From NCBI RefSeq assembly GCF_018986735.1, contig NZ_CP065521.1, positions 558,001-622,000 on the forward strand: a stretch of DNA of 64,000 bases. The letters are read 5' to 3'. Shown here piece by piece: positions 30,092 through 39,092 of the stretch; within the stretch, counting starts at the first letter, position 1; each line of letters starts with the position of its first letter. This DNA is from Schaalia sp. 19OD2882. Its GTDB lineage: Bacteria; Actinomycetota; Actinomycetes; Actinomycetales; Actinomycetaceae. The position numbers and the translations under genes were made by a program. Below the pieces are notes generated by a model that was not told the DNA's origin, made no database searches, and saw only the letters and a list, made by a program, of their open reading frames with translations.

Positions 30092-32556
30092 TGCCCGCCA
30101 TCTTCGACGTGAGGCGCGCCATCGCCGCATTCGTCGCAGTGATGATGAGTGCCGCCCTCATCGCTTTCGCCCTCGTCGTCTCCGGCTCATTCCGCACCCA
30201 GATGCAGTCGCAGGCCCGCCTGTCCGTGGGAGACGCGGATGCCGTCGTCACCGACCAGCGTCTGCCCAGCAGCACCGAAGGAGGGCTGGACGAGGCCCTC
30301 GTGTCGCGGATCTCCGGGATCGACGGTGTCTCCTCCGTCCGAGGCTCGCACTGGTCTCACCTCAAACTCGATCTGCCCCCACAGTTGGCGAACTCGATCG
30401 GCGGTACCGTCGTGGTCCAGGACGTGCCCGTTCTCACCGAGCACACGACCCTGACCAGCGGTCGGCTCCCATCCGCAACCGGTGAAGTCCTCGTCAGTAC
30501 CGACCTGGCCGAGCAACAGGGGCTTGGCGTCGGTGACACGATCCGCACCAAAACCCCCGAGGAGACCACGCGCGCGGCCTCGTCCGTCGTCGGCGTCATC
30601 TCCCCGGGCGCAGATTCCCACCTCGCTGGAACCGGAACCGTCTACGCCACCACCGATCAGATCGTGGCGCTCGGAGGGGAGCGAGACTACCGCTACCTGT
30701 ATGTGACCGGTTCACCGGGCAACAGCCCTGCTGATCTGCGCGAGAAAGTGGCCGCAGCGGTGGAGGCGGTCCAGCCCTCGGCATTGGTGCAGACCGCTGA
30801 TGAGGAGATCTTCCAGCGCGCGAGCAACGAGGAGGGGAGCACAACCATTGCAACAGTCCTCAACCTGCTGGCCCCGGTGTGCGCGATCGTCGCCATGATC
30901 GTCATCGCCACCACCTTCACCACTCTCGTGGCAAGACAGACCCGCACCATCGGGCTCCTGCGCTGCGTCGGCGCCAGCCGGGGGCAAGTGCTGCTCGCCA
31001 TCGTGCGCACGGGCCTGTTGACCGGAGTGATCAGCTCCGTCCTCGGGGCCGGGCTCGGAGTCGGCAGTGCCGCGATCCTGATCCGCTCGGGAGTCTTCGC
31101 CGACCTGGTCGCAGAGCACTTGACGATCTCCCCGCTCTCAGTGGCCCTCGCCATCGGGCTGGGATCCTTGACCGCACTCATCGCAGTACTGCGTCCCGCC
31201 CGCAGGGCCACACGCATCTCACCACTGGTGGCCCTGACCGGACAGAGCGCCGACGTGAAACAGGCGGCACGCAAGCACCGATGGGTCGCAGCCGTCGGGG
31301 CGGTCATCGTCCTCGTCGGAGGGATCCTCGCCGCACTGGGGGCCACAGGAGGGCAGCTGCCCCTCGCAGCCGGCGGAAGCGCCCTGACCGTCGCCGGCTT
31401 CCTGGCGATGCTGCCCTTCCTCACGACAGCGATCGCCCAACTCGTCGGAAACCTCGGTTCGCCAGGACGATTTCCGATCCTCCACTTGGCCATCCGCAAC
31501 CTCATTGCCGACTCCGGTCGTTCCGCAGCGACGACGTCCACGTTCTTCGTCTGCGTGCTGGTGGGCTCAGCGCTCTTCGTCGGCCTGTTCTCCCTGCGCG
31601 GGTCCTTTGACGAACTGGTGCACCGGGGGTCGCCCGTCGACGTGCAGATCCACGGCATCACGCCGAGCACGGACGTCAAGGGCCTCACCTCCACCATTGC
31701 ATCCGTCAACGGGGTTGAGAAAACGCTCACCGTCCCCTCGATCGAGGTGACCAGGAACTTGGGAGAACAGCAGGAGAAGCTCTACGTCGTCAGCATCGAC
31801 AAAGTGCAGGCCGCCACCGTCGTTCGATCCACCCTCGGGCTGGAGGACCTGTCCGATGACACACTCATCGTGGGCGACATCTATCACATTCCCGACGGCA
31901 CGCAAGTCACCCTCACCGGACCCGGCGGCCAGTCCACGCTGACGGCACGAGTGCGTGAGGGCTGGGGCGCGGCGATCACCCCCGCCACGGCGCAACGCCT
32001 CACGGCGGGCACACCCACGGACTCGATGATGTGGATCCGCACGAGCGAAGACTCCTCCGGCGCGACAGAGAAGGCGATCCGGGAGGCTTCCCGGGGACAG
32101 GACCTCATGGTCGTGGGAAGCGCGGCGGCCCGGGCACAAGTCGAGGAGAACATCAACCGCATGATCTTCATCGTGTGCCTCGTCATCGGAGCGGCCTTCA
32201 TCATCTCCTTGTCCGGCATGGCCAACACCATCGATGTCTCAGTCCTGGAACGCACACGTGAGATCGGTGTCCTGCGCGCCACCGGTTCGAGTCGATCGGA
32301 GATCAAGCGCCTCATCATCACCGAAGGAGTGCTCCTCGCCGTGGTCGGCGGAACCCTGGGGCTCATCGCGGGAAGCGCCCTGGGCGCAGCGGACACCTTG
32401 GCAGCGTTGAAAGACGGCGGGATCACCCTCGTACTCCCTCTGGTCGCGCTCGCGGGCATCTTTGGTGTGACACTGCTCGTCGCCGTGTCGGCCGCGCTCG
32501 TCCCAGCAGGCCGGGCGAGCGCGGTGGCACCGGTTGCGGCGCTGGCCGAGGACTGA
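30091..32556 (+). CDS. FtsX-like ABC permease (MacB/LolC type, duplicated)
   Basis: An 821-residue membrane protein of the ABC3/FtsX permease class. An N-terminal helix (residues 8-29) is followed by a large extracellular domain. Three helices near 260-370 include the FtsX signature (RTIGLLRCVGASRGQV). A second helix and extracellular domain follow, then a final three-helix block with the same motif (TREIGVLRATGSSRSEI). This duplicated layout is common in actinobacterial exporters of peptides, lipids or antimicrobials. It partners the preceding ATPase. A two-component system lies next door and may control it, as in antimicrobial-peptide exporters. The substrate is unknown. Confidence 0.9.
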   Translation: MPAIFDVRRAIAAFVAVMMSAALIAFALVVSGSFRTQMQSQARLSVGDADAVVTDQRLPSSTEGGLDEALVSRISGIDGVSSVRGSHWSHLKLDLPPQLANSIGGTVVVQDVPVLTEHTTLTSGRLPSATGEVLVSTDLAEQQGLGVGDTIRTKTPEETTRAASSVVGVISPGADSHLAGTGTVYATTDQIVALGGERDYRYLYVTGSPGNSPADLREKVAAAVEAVQPSALVQTADEEIFQRASNEEGSTTIATVLNLLAPVCAIVAMIVIATTFTTLVARQTRTIGLLRCVGASRGQVLLAIVRTGLLTGVISSVLGAGLGVGSAAILIRSGVFADLVAEHLTISPLSVALAIGLGSLTALIAVLRPARRATRISPLVALTGQSADVKQAARKHRWVAAVGAVIVLVGGILAALGATGGQLPLAAGGSALTVAGFLAMLPFLTTAIAQLVGNLGSPGRFPILHLAIRNLIADSGRSAATTSTFFVCVLVGSALFVGLFSLRGSFDELVHRGSPVDVQIHGITPSTDVKGLTSTIASVNGVEKTLTVPSIEVTRNLGEQQEKLYVVSIDKVQAATVVRSTLGLEDLSDDTLIVGDIYHIPDGTQVTLTGPGGQSTLTARVREGWGAAITPATAQRLTAGTPTDSMMWIRTSEDSSGATEKAIREASRGQDLMVVGSAAARAQVEENINRMIFIVCLVIGAAFIISLSGMANTIDVSVLERTREIGVLRATGSSRSEIKRLIITEGVLLAVVGGTLGLIAGSALGAADTLAALKDGGITLVLPLVALAGIFGVTLLVAVSAALVPAGRASAVAPVAALAED

Positions 32557-32597
32557 GGGTTCAAAGCACACAAGCGCTCGACGACAATGGCACCATT

Positions 32598-32645
32598 CCT
32601 TCTGCGCTGCGGCAACACCGTCGAATGTCGCTGCAGCGCAGAAGG
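32598..32645. terminator. Bidirectional terminator hairpin
   Basis: CCTTCTGCGCTGC (32598-32610) and GCAGCGCAGAAGG (32633-32645) form 13 perfect pairs. Two or three further inner pairs are possible. It lies exactly between the convergent exporter and response-regulator genes. Confidence 0.7.
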
Positions 32646-32661
32646 CCGTCAGGCATCCGCT

Positions 32662-33363
32662 TCAGGTGTCATCAGCGACTCGGGCGGCAGGTCGCATCTC
32701 CTCTTGGTGCACGGCCACGACGAGCTTCAGCCGGGAGTTCACGCCGTACTTCTTCATGACATGCGAGATGTGGGTCTTGACGGTGGCCTCGGAGAGGCAG
32801 AGTTTCTCCGCGATCTCCGCGTTGGAGCACCCCTCGCAGAGGAGGGCGAGAACCTCGGTCTCGGCTTGGGTGATGCCGGGGCGGGGCGCTGCCATGGGGC
32901 GCAGGTGGTGGGCAACGAGGCGGGAGGCGGTGGCCGGGGAGATGGTCGTGCCGCCGTCGCGGGCGGCGTGGACGGCGCGAATCACCTCCTCGGGGGAGGA
33001 GTCCTTGAGAAGGAAGCCGTTGGCTCGTTGGTCCAGCGACGTTCTCATGGCCTCATCGTCATCGAATGAGGTGAGCATGATGACGGCGGTTTCCGGCATC
33101 TCCTGTTTCACGGTGGTGAGGAGCTCCAGTCCATCCGTACCCGGCATGCGCACATCGGTGATGAGCACATGCACCTGGTGGTGCCGGAGGAAGGCCAGCG
33201 CCTGCTTGGCCGAGTTGAAGGTGCGGAGCACCTCGATCCTGTCATCCTCTTTCAGGTAGGCCCGTAGGGCTTGCAGGACCATCGGATCGTCGTCGACGAC
33301 CACCACTTGGCACCTCTCATCGCGGATGTCGGCTTGCGCAGAGGGGATGGCGTCATCATGCAT
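32662..33363 (-). CDS. NarL/LuxR-type response regulator
   Basis: A 233-residue two-component regulator. The receiver domain has the acidic pair in VVVVDDDP, phospho-acceptor D70 in LITDVRMPG and the conserved lysine in FLLKDSS. The C-terminal LuxR-type HTH spans about 160-215 (ITQAETEVLALLCEGCSNAEI, then LSEATVKTHISHVMKKYGV). It is divergent from a histidine kinase gene 46 bases away and convergent with the ABC exporter, a plausible target. Head-to-head pairing of kinase and regulator is less common than a single transcript. Confidence 0.93.
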   Translation of the reverse strand: MHDDAIPSAQADIRDERCQVVVVDDDPMVLQALRAYLKEDDRIEVLRTFNSAKQALAFLRHHQVHVLITDVRMPGTDGLELLTTVKQEMPETAVIMLTSFDDDEAMRTSLDQRANGFLLKDSSPEEVIRAVHAARDGGTTISPATASRLVAHHLRPMAAPRPGITQAETEVLALLCEGCSNAEIAEKLCLSEATVKTHISHVMKKYGVNSRLKLVVAVHQEEMRPAARVADDT

Positions 33364-33409
33364 GGGAGAATTTTAACCATCACGTTCCCCCCCTCCGAGA
33401 GGTGCCACC

Positions 33410-34567
33410 ATGTGTCCTCACAGAAGCGATGAGCTGACCTTCCCCGTGTGGCGGCCCACGAGGCAAGCGCATCTGATGCAGGCGGGGATCGCTCTGTTCC
33501 TGTTCGTCATCTCTCCGGTCATGGTCGACTCCTGGCAGCCACGGGGTCTGGGGCTCACTGCGCTCCTCGTGGCATGCCTCCCCCTGTCCTCACTGCACCC
33601 TGCTGCCGGCCTCAGCGCAAGCATGGTCCTCGGCTGGACGGCCTTGTTCGGAGTGGAGCCAATTGCCTTGGCGGCCCTCTCCACTCCCTTGTTCATCTGC
33701 ACGCTCCTCCTCGCCAGGGGATACCCGCGCTGGGTGCCCTATCTGGCGGCTGGGGCCCATGGCCTCGCCTTCGTCGTCTACATGCACATGGCGTTTTCGC
33801 CCCCTGGCGCCCACGTTGGCCTCATCTTGACGGGGATCGTCGCCACCCCTTGCCTCGTCGGCGCTGAGATCGTTCGGCGTCATCGCCACATGGTCACCAC
33901 GAGCGAGCGGAATCGCCGGGAGAGATTGGAGCAGCAGCGGCGCCTGGTGGTCTCCGAGCTCCATGACACCGTGGTCCGCGACCTGAGCCATGCGGTCATG
34001 CTCGCCGAGCAGAGCCGGCTGGCGCATCCCGATGACGATCTCCTCCAACGAGAGCTGGCCACCGTCATCCTCCCGGTCCGCACCGCCCTACGGCAGTTGC
34101 GGCAAGGTCTCAAGGCAATGAGCACCGCAAAGGGGGATGACGCACTCCTGCTCCTGGCATCCTCCCCGCCGCCGCGCCTTTCCGAGACCATCGCGGGGTC
34201 CCGGGCCTCACTCGCCGATCGCGGCGCAACGCTGGTCGAGGAAGGCATTGAGCTCTTGGACAACCCGATGATCACCCCGGGTGTGCATCAGCAGTTGGTG
34301 AGGGTCATTGGCGAGCTCATCACCAATGCCTCGAAGTACGCCTCCCCGTCTTCCACGGTCTCGCTGGTCGTTGAGTGCGATGGGCGTACCGTCGAATGCA
34401 TGTGCGTCAACGCGATCAGTTCCGATGTGCCCACCAGCTCGGAGCTGTCCTCGAAGGTTGGTCTGGACGGGGCACAGCGTCGGATCGAGACCTTGGGAGG
34501 AACCTTCACTGTGAACAGATCGGCCGAGCGGTGGTCGGTCGTCTTCAGCGTTCCGATCCAGGTCTAG
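33410..34567 (+). CDS. Sensor histidine kinase (HisKA_3 type)
   Basis: A 385-residue kinase of the NarX/DesK-like class. Four or five membrane helices fill residues 25-160. The dimerisation/phosphorylation helix contains ELHDTVVRDLSHA, with phospho-acceptor H185. The ATPase domain follows: N-box ELITNASKYA near 303-312, then a G-rich segment SSKVGLDGAQRRIETLGG. There is no large extracellular sensor domain, so it may sense within the membrane. The ATG at 33410 is preceded by GAGAGG. It pairs with the divergent LuxR-type regulator and probably serves the adjacent exporter. Confidence 0.9.
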   Translation: MCPHRSDELTFPVWRPTRQAHLMQAGIALFLFVISPVMVDSWQPRGLGLTALLVACLPLSSLHPAAGLSASMVLGWTALFGVEPIALAALSTPLFICTLLLARGYPRWVPYLAAGAHGLAFVVYMHMAFSPPGAHVGLILTGIVATPCLVGAEIVRRHRHMVTTSERNRRERLEQQRRLVVSELHDTVVRDLSHAVMLAEQSRLAHPDDDLLQRELATVILPVRTALRQLRQGLKAMSTAKGDDALLLLASSPPPRLSETIAGSRASLADRGATLVEEGIELLDNPMITPGVHQQLVRVIGELITNASKYASPSSTVSLVVECDGRTVECMCVNAISSDVPTSSELSSKVGLDGAQRRIETLGGTFTVNRSAERWSVVFSVPIQV

Positions 34568-34748
34568 TTGCCTCAAGGCCGGGAATTGACTTCCCCTCCG
34601 ATTCCTTTCGGCCGCTTGACGCGCCGCGTGGGGAGTTTTCCGGATTCCGTCCAGTACACCCAGAGTGACGAAGCCGGCGAGACGATGGCCGAATCATCAC
34701 GAGATGGCGGACGAATCTCGCGGGTTGAGCGGGCGGCGAGTGCAGCGC

Positions 34749-35594
34749 TCAGCGGGCGATGCGCAGGCGGAATCGGTGGGCTCCTGTGGCGCCCAGGTAG
34801 GTGATTCCGGCCAGGACGGCAATGGTGCCGCCGGCGGACAGGTCAGCGATGACGGCAACTCCCAGGCCGAGCAAGCCGAGGCCGGCGCCCAGGAGCGGCG
34901 ACCACACCACGAGGCTGAGTGCCGAAGGCGCCCACGGCTTGAGACTGGCCGCAGGAGCGGCCAGCAGAGCCAGGGACAGTACCGTGCCCACTGCGGGGAT
35001 GACGACCACCGTGGTCAACACGACCAGGGCGAGGATGGCGCCCTCGGCCAGTTCCACCCTGCCGCCGTGAGCGCGAAATCCGTCCTCGTCGAAACTCAGC
35101 GCGACCAAGTGACGTCCGCGAAAGACCACCAGCGCAGTGGCGAGGGCGAGCACCGTGGCGGCGGCCGCGACATCAGCCACATTCACGTGCAGCAATGACC
35201 CCGTGAGGAAGGAGGTGATCTGCAAGGGCAAAGGAGCGAACCACTTGGCCAGGAAGTAGCCCAACGCGAATCCGAAAGTCAGGACGATGCCGGCGGCTGC
35301 CTGCGGAGAAATGCCCCGGATGCGCGAAAGTCCTCGCATGAGCCACGCAAGGGGCACGCACATGGCGAATGCTCCGGCGAAGAGCCACACCGACAGCGAC
35401 TGCTGGTCGGCCCCAAGTGCGGCTCCAACGACCACGCCCAGGACGGCCCCCGGGAAAGTCCCGTGAGTCACGGATTCGGCGAAGAAGACTCGCCCACGCA
35501 TGACGGCCAAGGCACCGACCAGCCCACACAGGGCGCCGACCGCCACGACCTCGAGGATCGGAAGACGAAGAATGTCCAGCAGTACCGGTGTCAT
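34749..35594 (-). CDS. Metal ABC transporter permease (ZnuB/TroD family)
   Basis: A 281-residue permease of the ABC-3 family, with about eight to nine hydrophobic helices starting LPILEVVAVGALCGLVGALAV. The segment RGISPQAAAGIVLTFGFALGYF is typical of zinc/manganese permeases. It is the last gene of a four-gene unit, its ATG at 35594 overlapping the previous stop. It is the second permease, so the transporter resembles TroABCD or SitABCD rather than the three-gene ZnuABC. Confidence 0.9.
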   Translation of the reverse strand: MTPVLLDILRLPILEVVAVGALCGLVGALAVMRGRVFFAESVTHGTFPGAVLGVVVGAALGADQQSLSVWLFAGAFAMCVPLAWLMRGLSRIRGISPQAAAGIVLTFGFALGYFLAKWFAPLPLQITSFLTGSLLHVNVADVAAAATVLALATALVVFRGRHLVALSFDEDGFRAHGGRVELAEGAILALVVLTTVVVIPAVGTVLSLALLAAPAASLKPWAPSALSLVVWSPLLGAGLGLLGLGVAVIADLSAGGTIAVLAGITYLGATGAHRFRLRIAR

Positions 35595-36538
35595 GCGCTG
35601 AGCGCCTCCTCGGCACGCGGGGTGGTGGGCCGCGCGTGGGAGCGCCCTCGACGTCGAATGAATTGGAGGATCTGCTGAGCGGCCAGGGCCACGGGAAAGG
35701 AGGCCAGGACCATGAGGGCCACACTCGCCTGGGGCGACACCAGCCGGGCGGAGGGCAGGGTTGCCAGCCACAGGCCGAGCCAGCCGCCGGCCACTCCTGC
35801 CAGGATTGCGAGCAACGCCATGGTCCGCGGCGAGGACGACAACAGCCGCGCTGCGGCCCCCGGCACCACCATGTAGCCGATGACCAGCAGCACTCCGACC
35901 GCCGATGCGGCCGAGACCACCACCGCGGCGATCGCCGTGTTCAAGGCCAAGTCGACCAGCGTCACGCGGATCCCGCAGGCGCGAGCCCCGTCGGGGTCGA
36001 AGGCGACGAAGACCTGGGCTCGCCATGTCAGCGCCGCGAGAACCATGCCGACCGAGCAGGCCGCAAGGGCCTGGAGGAGCCGCGCATCGGTGACCTCCAG
36101 CATGCGGCCGAACATGAGCGCCTCCAGCTGTCCCGAGCTGTCCCCGACCCGCAGTGACAGGACGATGCCGACGGCGAAGAACGAGGTGAGGACCACTGCG
36201 GTGGCGCTCTCACTTGCTCCTCCTGAGCGCATTGTCCATGTGAGTGCCGCAACGACGAGGATGCTGACCAGCGCAGCGCCGGGCAGGATGCCTTCGAGTC
36301 CTCCCCACAGTGCGCCGCCGACAATGCCGGGGAAGACGGAGTGGACCATTGCCTCCGCATTGAACTCCACACGCCGCAGATTGACGATGGTCCCGACCAG
36401 GCCCGCGGTCATCCCCAGCGTGACGAGCAAGAGGAAGGGGCGGAAGAAGTATGGGGTCGATGCCACAGTGACGAAGCCGGGAACGCCGGCAAGTGCATTC
36501 CTCAGCGCTTCCAGGGCCTCCAGGAGCAGAGAGGTCAT
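35591..36538 (-). CDS. Metal ABC transporter permease (TroC/ZnuB family)
   Basis: A 315-residue permease of the ABC-3 family. Hydrophobic helices begin FFRPFLLLVTLGMTAGLVGTI after a short N-terminal region. The EFNAEAMVHSVFPGIVGG and DPDGARACGIRV segments are conserved in the family. The C-terminus is a basic tail rich in Arg and Pro. ATGA overlaps on both sides couple it to the ATPase gene before it and the second permease after it. Having two different permeases suggests a heterodimeric channel. Confidence 0.9.
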   Translation of the reverse strand: MTSLLLEALEALRNALAGVPGFVTVASTPYFFRPFLLLVTLGMTAGLVGTIVNLRRVEFNAEAMVHSVFPGIVGGALWGGLEGILPGAALVSILVVAALTWTMRSGGASESATAVVLTSFFAVGIVLSLRVGDSSGQLEALMFGRMLEVTDARLLQALAACSVGMVLAALTWRAQVFVAFDPDGARACGIRVTLVDLALNTAIAAVVVSAASAVGVLLVIGYMVVPGAAARLLSSSPRTMALLAILAGVAGGWLGLWLATLPSARLVSPQASVALMVLASFPVALAAQQILQFIRRRGRSHARPTTPRAEEALSA

Positions 36539-37407
36539 GAGGCGCGTCCTGCCGGCTGGCGAGCGGCCGGGCCGGCTTCCGTGGGGGCAGGACCCGTGGG
36601 GCCCAGGGCGGCAAGCGTGGGGGAGGCGGGAGCAGAATCGGTGAGGTCGACGCTGGCGAGGCGGGCCACCGTGAGCGAGTGCTCGCGAACCACCTCGTCG
36701 CCGGCGTGCCCCCCGTAGGCCAGGGCGAGCACCTCCGGAGCCAGAACCTGCTCGACACCGCCGAAAGCGACCTGCCGCCCTGCCAGGAGCAGCGCGTGGT
36801 CGCATGCGTGCCTGGCAAGGTCGAAGTCGTGAGTGGACGCCAAGAAGGCGACCCCTTCCGCCTTCATCTGTTGGATCTGGTCGAGCAGGGCGGCCCGGTT
36901 CGGCTCGTCCAACCCATTGAAGGGTTCGTCCAGAAGGACCAGCCCCGGGTCGCCGACCTGGGCCCTTGCCAAGAGGACCCGTTGGCGCTGCCCGCCCGAG
37001 AGCTCGCCGAATCGTCGATCGGCGCGGTCGGCCAGGCCCACCCTTTCGAGGGCCTGGCCGACCTTGGCCCGTCCGTGACGCCCAAGGCGTCCCCACCACC
37101 CGAGTCTGGCGACAAGTCCCATGGTCACGACTTCGCGCACCGTCACCGGGAAGGTGAGGTCGACGTCGACGGACTGGGGGACGTACCCGATCCGCGTGTC
37201 GCCCAGGTCCACGGTGCCCTCCAACACCCTGACGGCCCCGAGGACGGCCCGCAGCAGGGTCGTCTTTCCAGAGCCGTTCGGTCCGACGAGGGCGACGGCC
37301 TCGCCCTCGTGGATGTCGAAGTGCAACTGCCGGACCACGGGCGTCCCGGCGTATCCGAGGGCCGCATCGGTGAAGGACAGGACTGGGCGGGGCATGGCAG
37401 TGCTCAC
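36535..37407 (-). CDS. Metal ABC transporter ATP-binding protein (ZnuC/TroB family)
   Basis: A 290-residue ATPase. Walker A GPNGSGKTT is at 42-50, LSGGQRQRV at 136-144 and Walker B LVLLDEPFNGLDE at 156-168. The PFNGLD form is characteristic of the Zn/Mn importer branch. A long Ala/Pro-rich tail of about 50 residues follows the ATPase fold. GTG 37407 overlaps the previous stop (GTGA), matching the coupling seen across this operon; an in-frame ATG at 37395 is the alternative start and changes only four residues. Confidence 0.9.
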   Translation of the reverse strand: MSTAMPRPVLSFTDAALGYAGTPVVRQLHFDIHEGEAVALVGPNGSGKTTLLRAVLGAVRVLEGTVDLGDTRIGYVPQSVDVDLTFPVTVREVVTMGLVARLGWWGRLGRHGRAKVGQALERVGLADRADRRFGELSGGQRQRVLLARAQVGDPGLVLLDEPFNGLDEPNRAALLDQIQQMKAEGVAFLASTHDFDLARHACDHALLLAGRQVAFGGVEQVLAPEVLALAYGGHAGDEVVREHSLTVARLASVDLTDSAPASPTLAALGPTGPAPTEAGPAARQPAGRAS

Positions 37408-38585
37408 TTCAAGGAATCGGGCTGGGGCGCCAGGGTGCCGCCCCATGCGGTGACCAGGGTGGTCACGTTGTGGATGATCGAGCCGGTGTAGGTCTCTCCT
37501 TCGGAGCCCTTGGGGCCCAAGGAGTCGCCGTACAGGGCGTCGTCGCCGATGACGGCCTTGACCCCTGCCGCGCGGGCGACCGCCTCGATCGACTTGGAGT
37601 TGTTCGAGTTCTCGGCGAAGAGGGCGGTGGCTCCCGACTTCTTCACTTCGGCTGCGGCTTTGGTGATGTGATCGGCAGTGGCGTCCTGCTGGTGGTTGAA
37701 GTCCGACAGGGCGGCGCCGATGAATTTCACTCCGTAGGAGGCGGAGAAGTAGCCGAAGGCGTCATGGGAGGTGAACAGCACCTTGTGCTGTTCCGGGATC
37801 GAGTCGATCGACGCGGCGGCCCATGCGTCGAGGTCACTGAGCTTCTTCTTGTAGGCGCTCACCTGTGATTCGAAGAGCGCCTTGTTCTTCTCGGAGGTCA
37901 TGGAGAGGAACTCTCCGATGTTTTCCACCTGGACCGCCGCATTCTTCGGGTCGGTCCACACGTGCGGGTCGAAGCGGAACTCGGCCTGGGATTCACCGTC
38001 CTCGGGCGGGAAGGGCCACGGGCTGACTTCGATCGTCTTGGAGCCGCGAGCGACCTTGTAGGGCAGGTTCTGCTCCGCCTTGAGTTGTGCGTCAAGGTCG
38101 TCACGGTCCTTGGAGGACAGGACGCCGGAGGTCACCCCCATGATCCCCTTGAACCCGGAGGATTCCACGGCGGCGTCGAGGAAGTGTTCGAGGTCGACTC
38201 CGTTGACCAGGAGCAGGTCTGCTTCGGCCATCGCCGTGGCCTGCTTGGGGGTCAGTTCGTGCTCGTGCGCCGAGGCGTTGGGGGCGAGCAGGCATGTCAG
38301 GTCGATCGTCGAGGCTGCCGAAGACGGGTCCGCTCCGAAGGTCTCGGTGGTGCCCTCGGCGGTGTTCTTGACGAGGGCGAGAGTCGGTGTGGAGGAATTG
38401 TCGGCGGCGATCTGGGTGACGTAGTCGCAGATCTGCGTGGTGGTGGCGACGATTTTCACGGTGTTGGCCGCCTCGGAATTCCCCCCGCTTTGCGCGCCGG
38501 CGCCGCCGGTGTGACATCCGGTCAGTGCCAGTGTCGAGGCGACGCAGAATGCGCCGGTTGTCAGTGCGATGCGTGAGGGGGTCAC
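37404..38585 (-). CDS. Zinc/manganese-binding lipoprotein (TroA/ZnuA family)
   Basis: A 393-residue cluster A-I solute-binding protein. The lipobox ends at C24 (LTGC). Four metal ligands can be placed by family alignment: H107 (HEHELTP), H208 (DPHVWTDP), H274 (FTSHDAFGYF) and D354 (LYGDSLG). Three His plus one Asp is the TroA/ZnuA pattern, and the HDAFGYF form is seen in both Zn and Mn binders. There is no long His-rich loop. The GTG at 38585 follows GGGAG. Twin palindromes upstream suggest metal-responsive repression. It is the first gene of the four-gene importer. Confidence 0.9.
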   Translation of the reverse strand: MTPSRIALTTGAFCVASTLALTGCHTGGAGAQSGGNSEAANTVKIVATTTQICDYVTQIAADNSSTPTLALVKNTAEGTTETFGADPSSAASTIDLTCLLAPNASAHEHELTPKQATAMAEADLLLVNGVDLEHFLDAAVESSGFKGIMGVTSGVLSSKDRDDLDAQLKAEQNLPYKVARGSKTIEVSPWPFPPEDGESQAEFRFDPHVWTDPKNAAVQVENIGEFLSMTSEKNKALFESQVSAYKKKLSDLDAWAAASIDSIPEQHKVLFTSHDAFGYFSASYGVKFIGAALSDFNHQQDATADHITKAAAEVKKSGATALFAENSNNSKSIEAVARAAGVKAVIGDDALYGDSLGPKGSEGETYTGSIIHNVTTLVTAWGGTLAPQPDSLK

Positions 38586-38642
38586 GTGTGGTCTCCCGTT
38601 CCTGTTCGTCGGCGGTGCTTTTCAACATCGACCACCCAAAGT

Positions 38643-38689
38643 TTCGGGTGCCCGAATAATCCGGAGGCTACACCTTTCGGGCATCCGAA
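38643..38689. promoter_or_regulatory. Twin palindromes, probable metalloregulator sites
   Basis: TTCGGG-TG-CCCGAA (38643-38656) is perfect. TTCGGG-CA-TCCGAA (38676-38689) differs at one base. Their starts are 33 bases apart, about three helical turns. They lie upstream of the metal-transport operon and in front of the small divergent gene at 38800. The form recalls DtxR/MntR-type operators, but the regulator is not in the window. Confidence 0.6.
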
Positions 38690-38799
38690 AACAAGGGGGA
38701 CCTCGGCCGGTGCGGGCTCGGCCGTGCAGGTCACTCGTTGCCCGGGAAGTGCCTGTACCATTGCTGGGATACTGCAACCCAGAGAAGGGGAGGACCCGC

Positions 38800-38982
38800 A
38801 TGAACCTCGATGACATCACCAAGCAGGCACAGGGCGCCGTCGAAGGCGTTCTGCGCGACGAGGCTTCCACTGACAAGGCCCTCGACATGGCGGCCGACGC
38901 CGCCAAGCAGGTGACCGGTGGCCGCTTCGACGAGCAGATCGACGCCGCGCGCACCGCAATCGACGAGAAGATCGGCGAGTGA
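38800..38982 (+). CDS. Small MT0933-type antitoxin-family protein
   Basis: A 60-residue acidic helical protein. The segment VTGGRFDEQIDAARTAIDEKIG (shown here by its core TGGRFDEQID) resembles the MT0933/Rv0909 family. Members of that family are annotated as antitoxins, but many have no partner. GGGGAGG precedes the ATG at 38800. No toxin gene is adjacent, since metal transport lies on one side and rsmI on the other. It may have another cytoplasmic role. Family assignment is by eye. Confidence 0.65.
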   Translation: MNLDDITKQAQGAVEGVLRDEASTDKALDMAADAAKQVTGGRFDEQIDAARTAIDEKIGE

Positions 38983-39020
38983 TCGCCTGATCCGACGAGC
39001 CCCTTCCAGGGCTTTCCATG

Positions 39021-39050
39021 ACGGGGTCGACCCTTCGGGGTCGGTCCCGT
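39021..39050 (+). terminator. Stable hairpin with TTCG tetraloop
   Basis: ACGGGGTCGACCC-TTCG-GGGTCGGTCCCGT forms 13 pairs, two of them G-U. The UUCG tetraloop is exceptionally stable. It lies between the small gene and rsmI, with no T-tract. Confidence 0.65.
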
Positions 39051-39092
39051 TCCACGTGCGGGCCCGCTCCCGCGAGATGTGACAATGGGCGG

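Noticed and set aside
38800..38982. Toxin-antitoxin pair
   Set aside because: No toxin-like gene is adjacent on either side.
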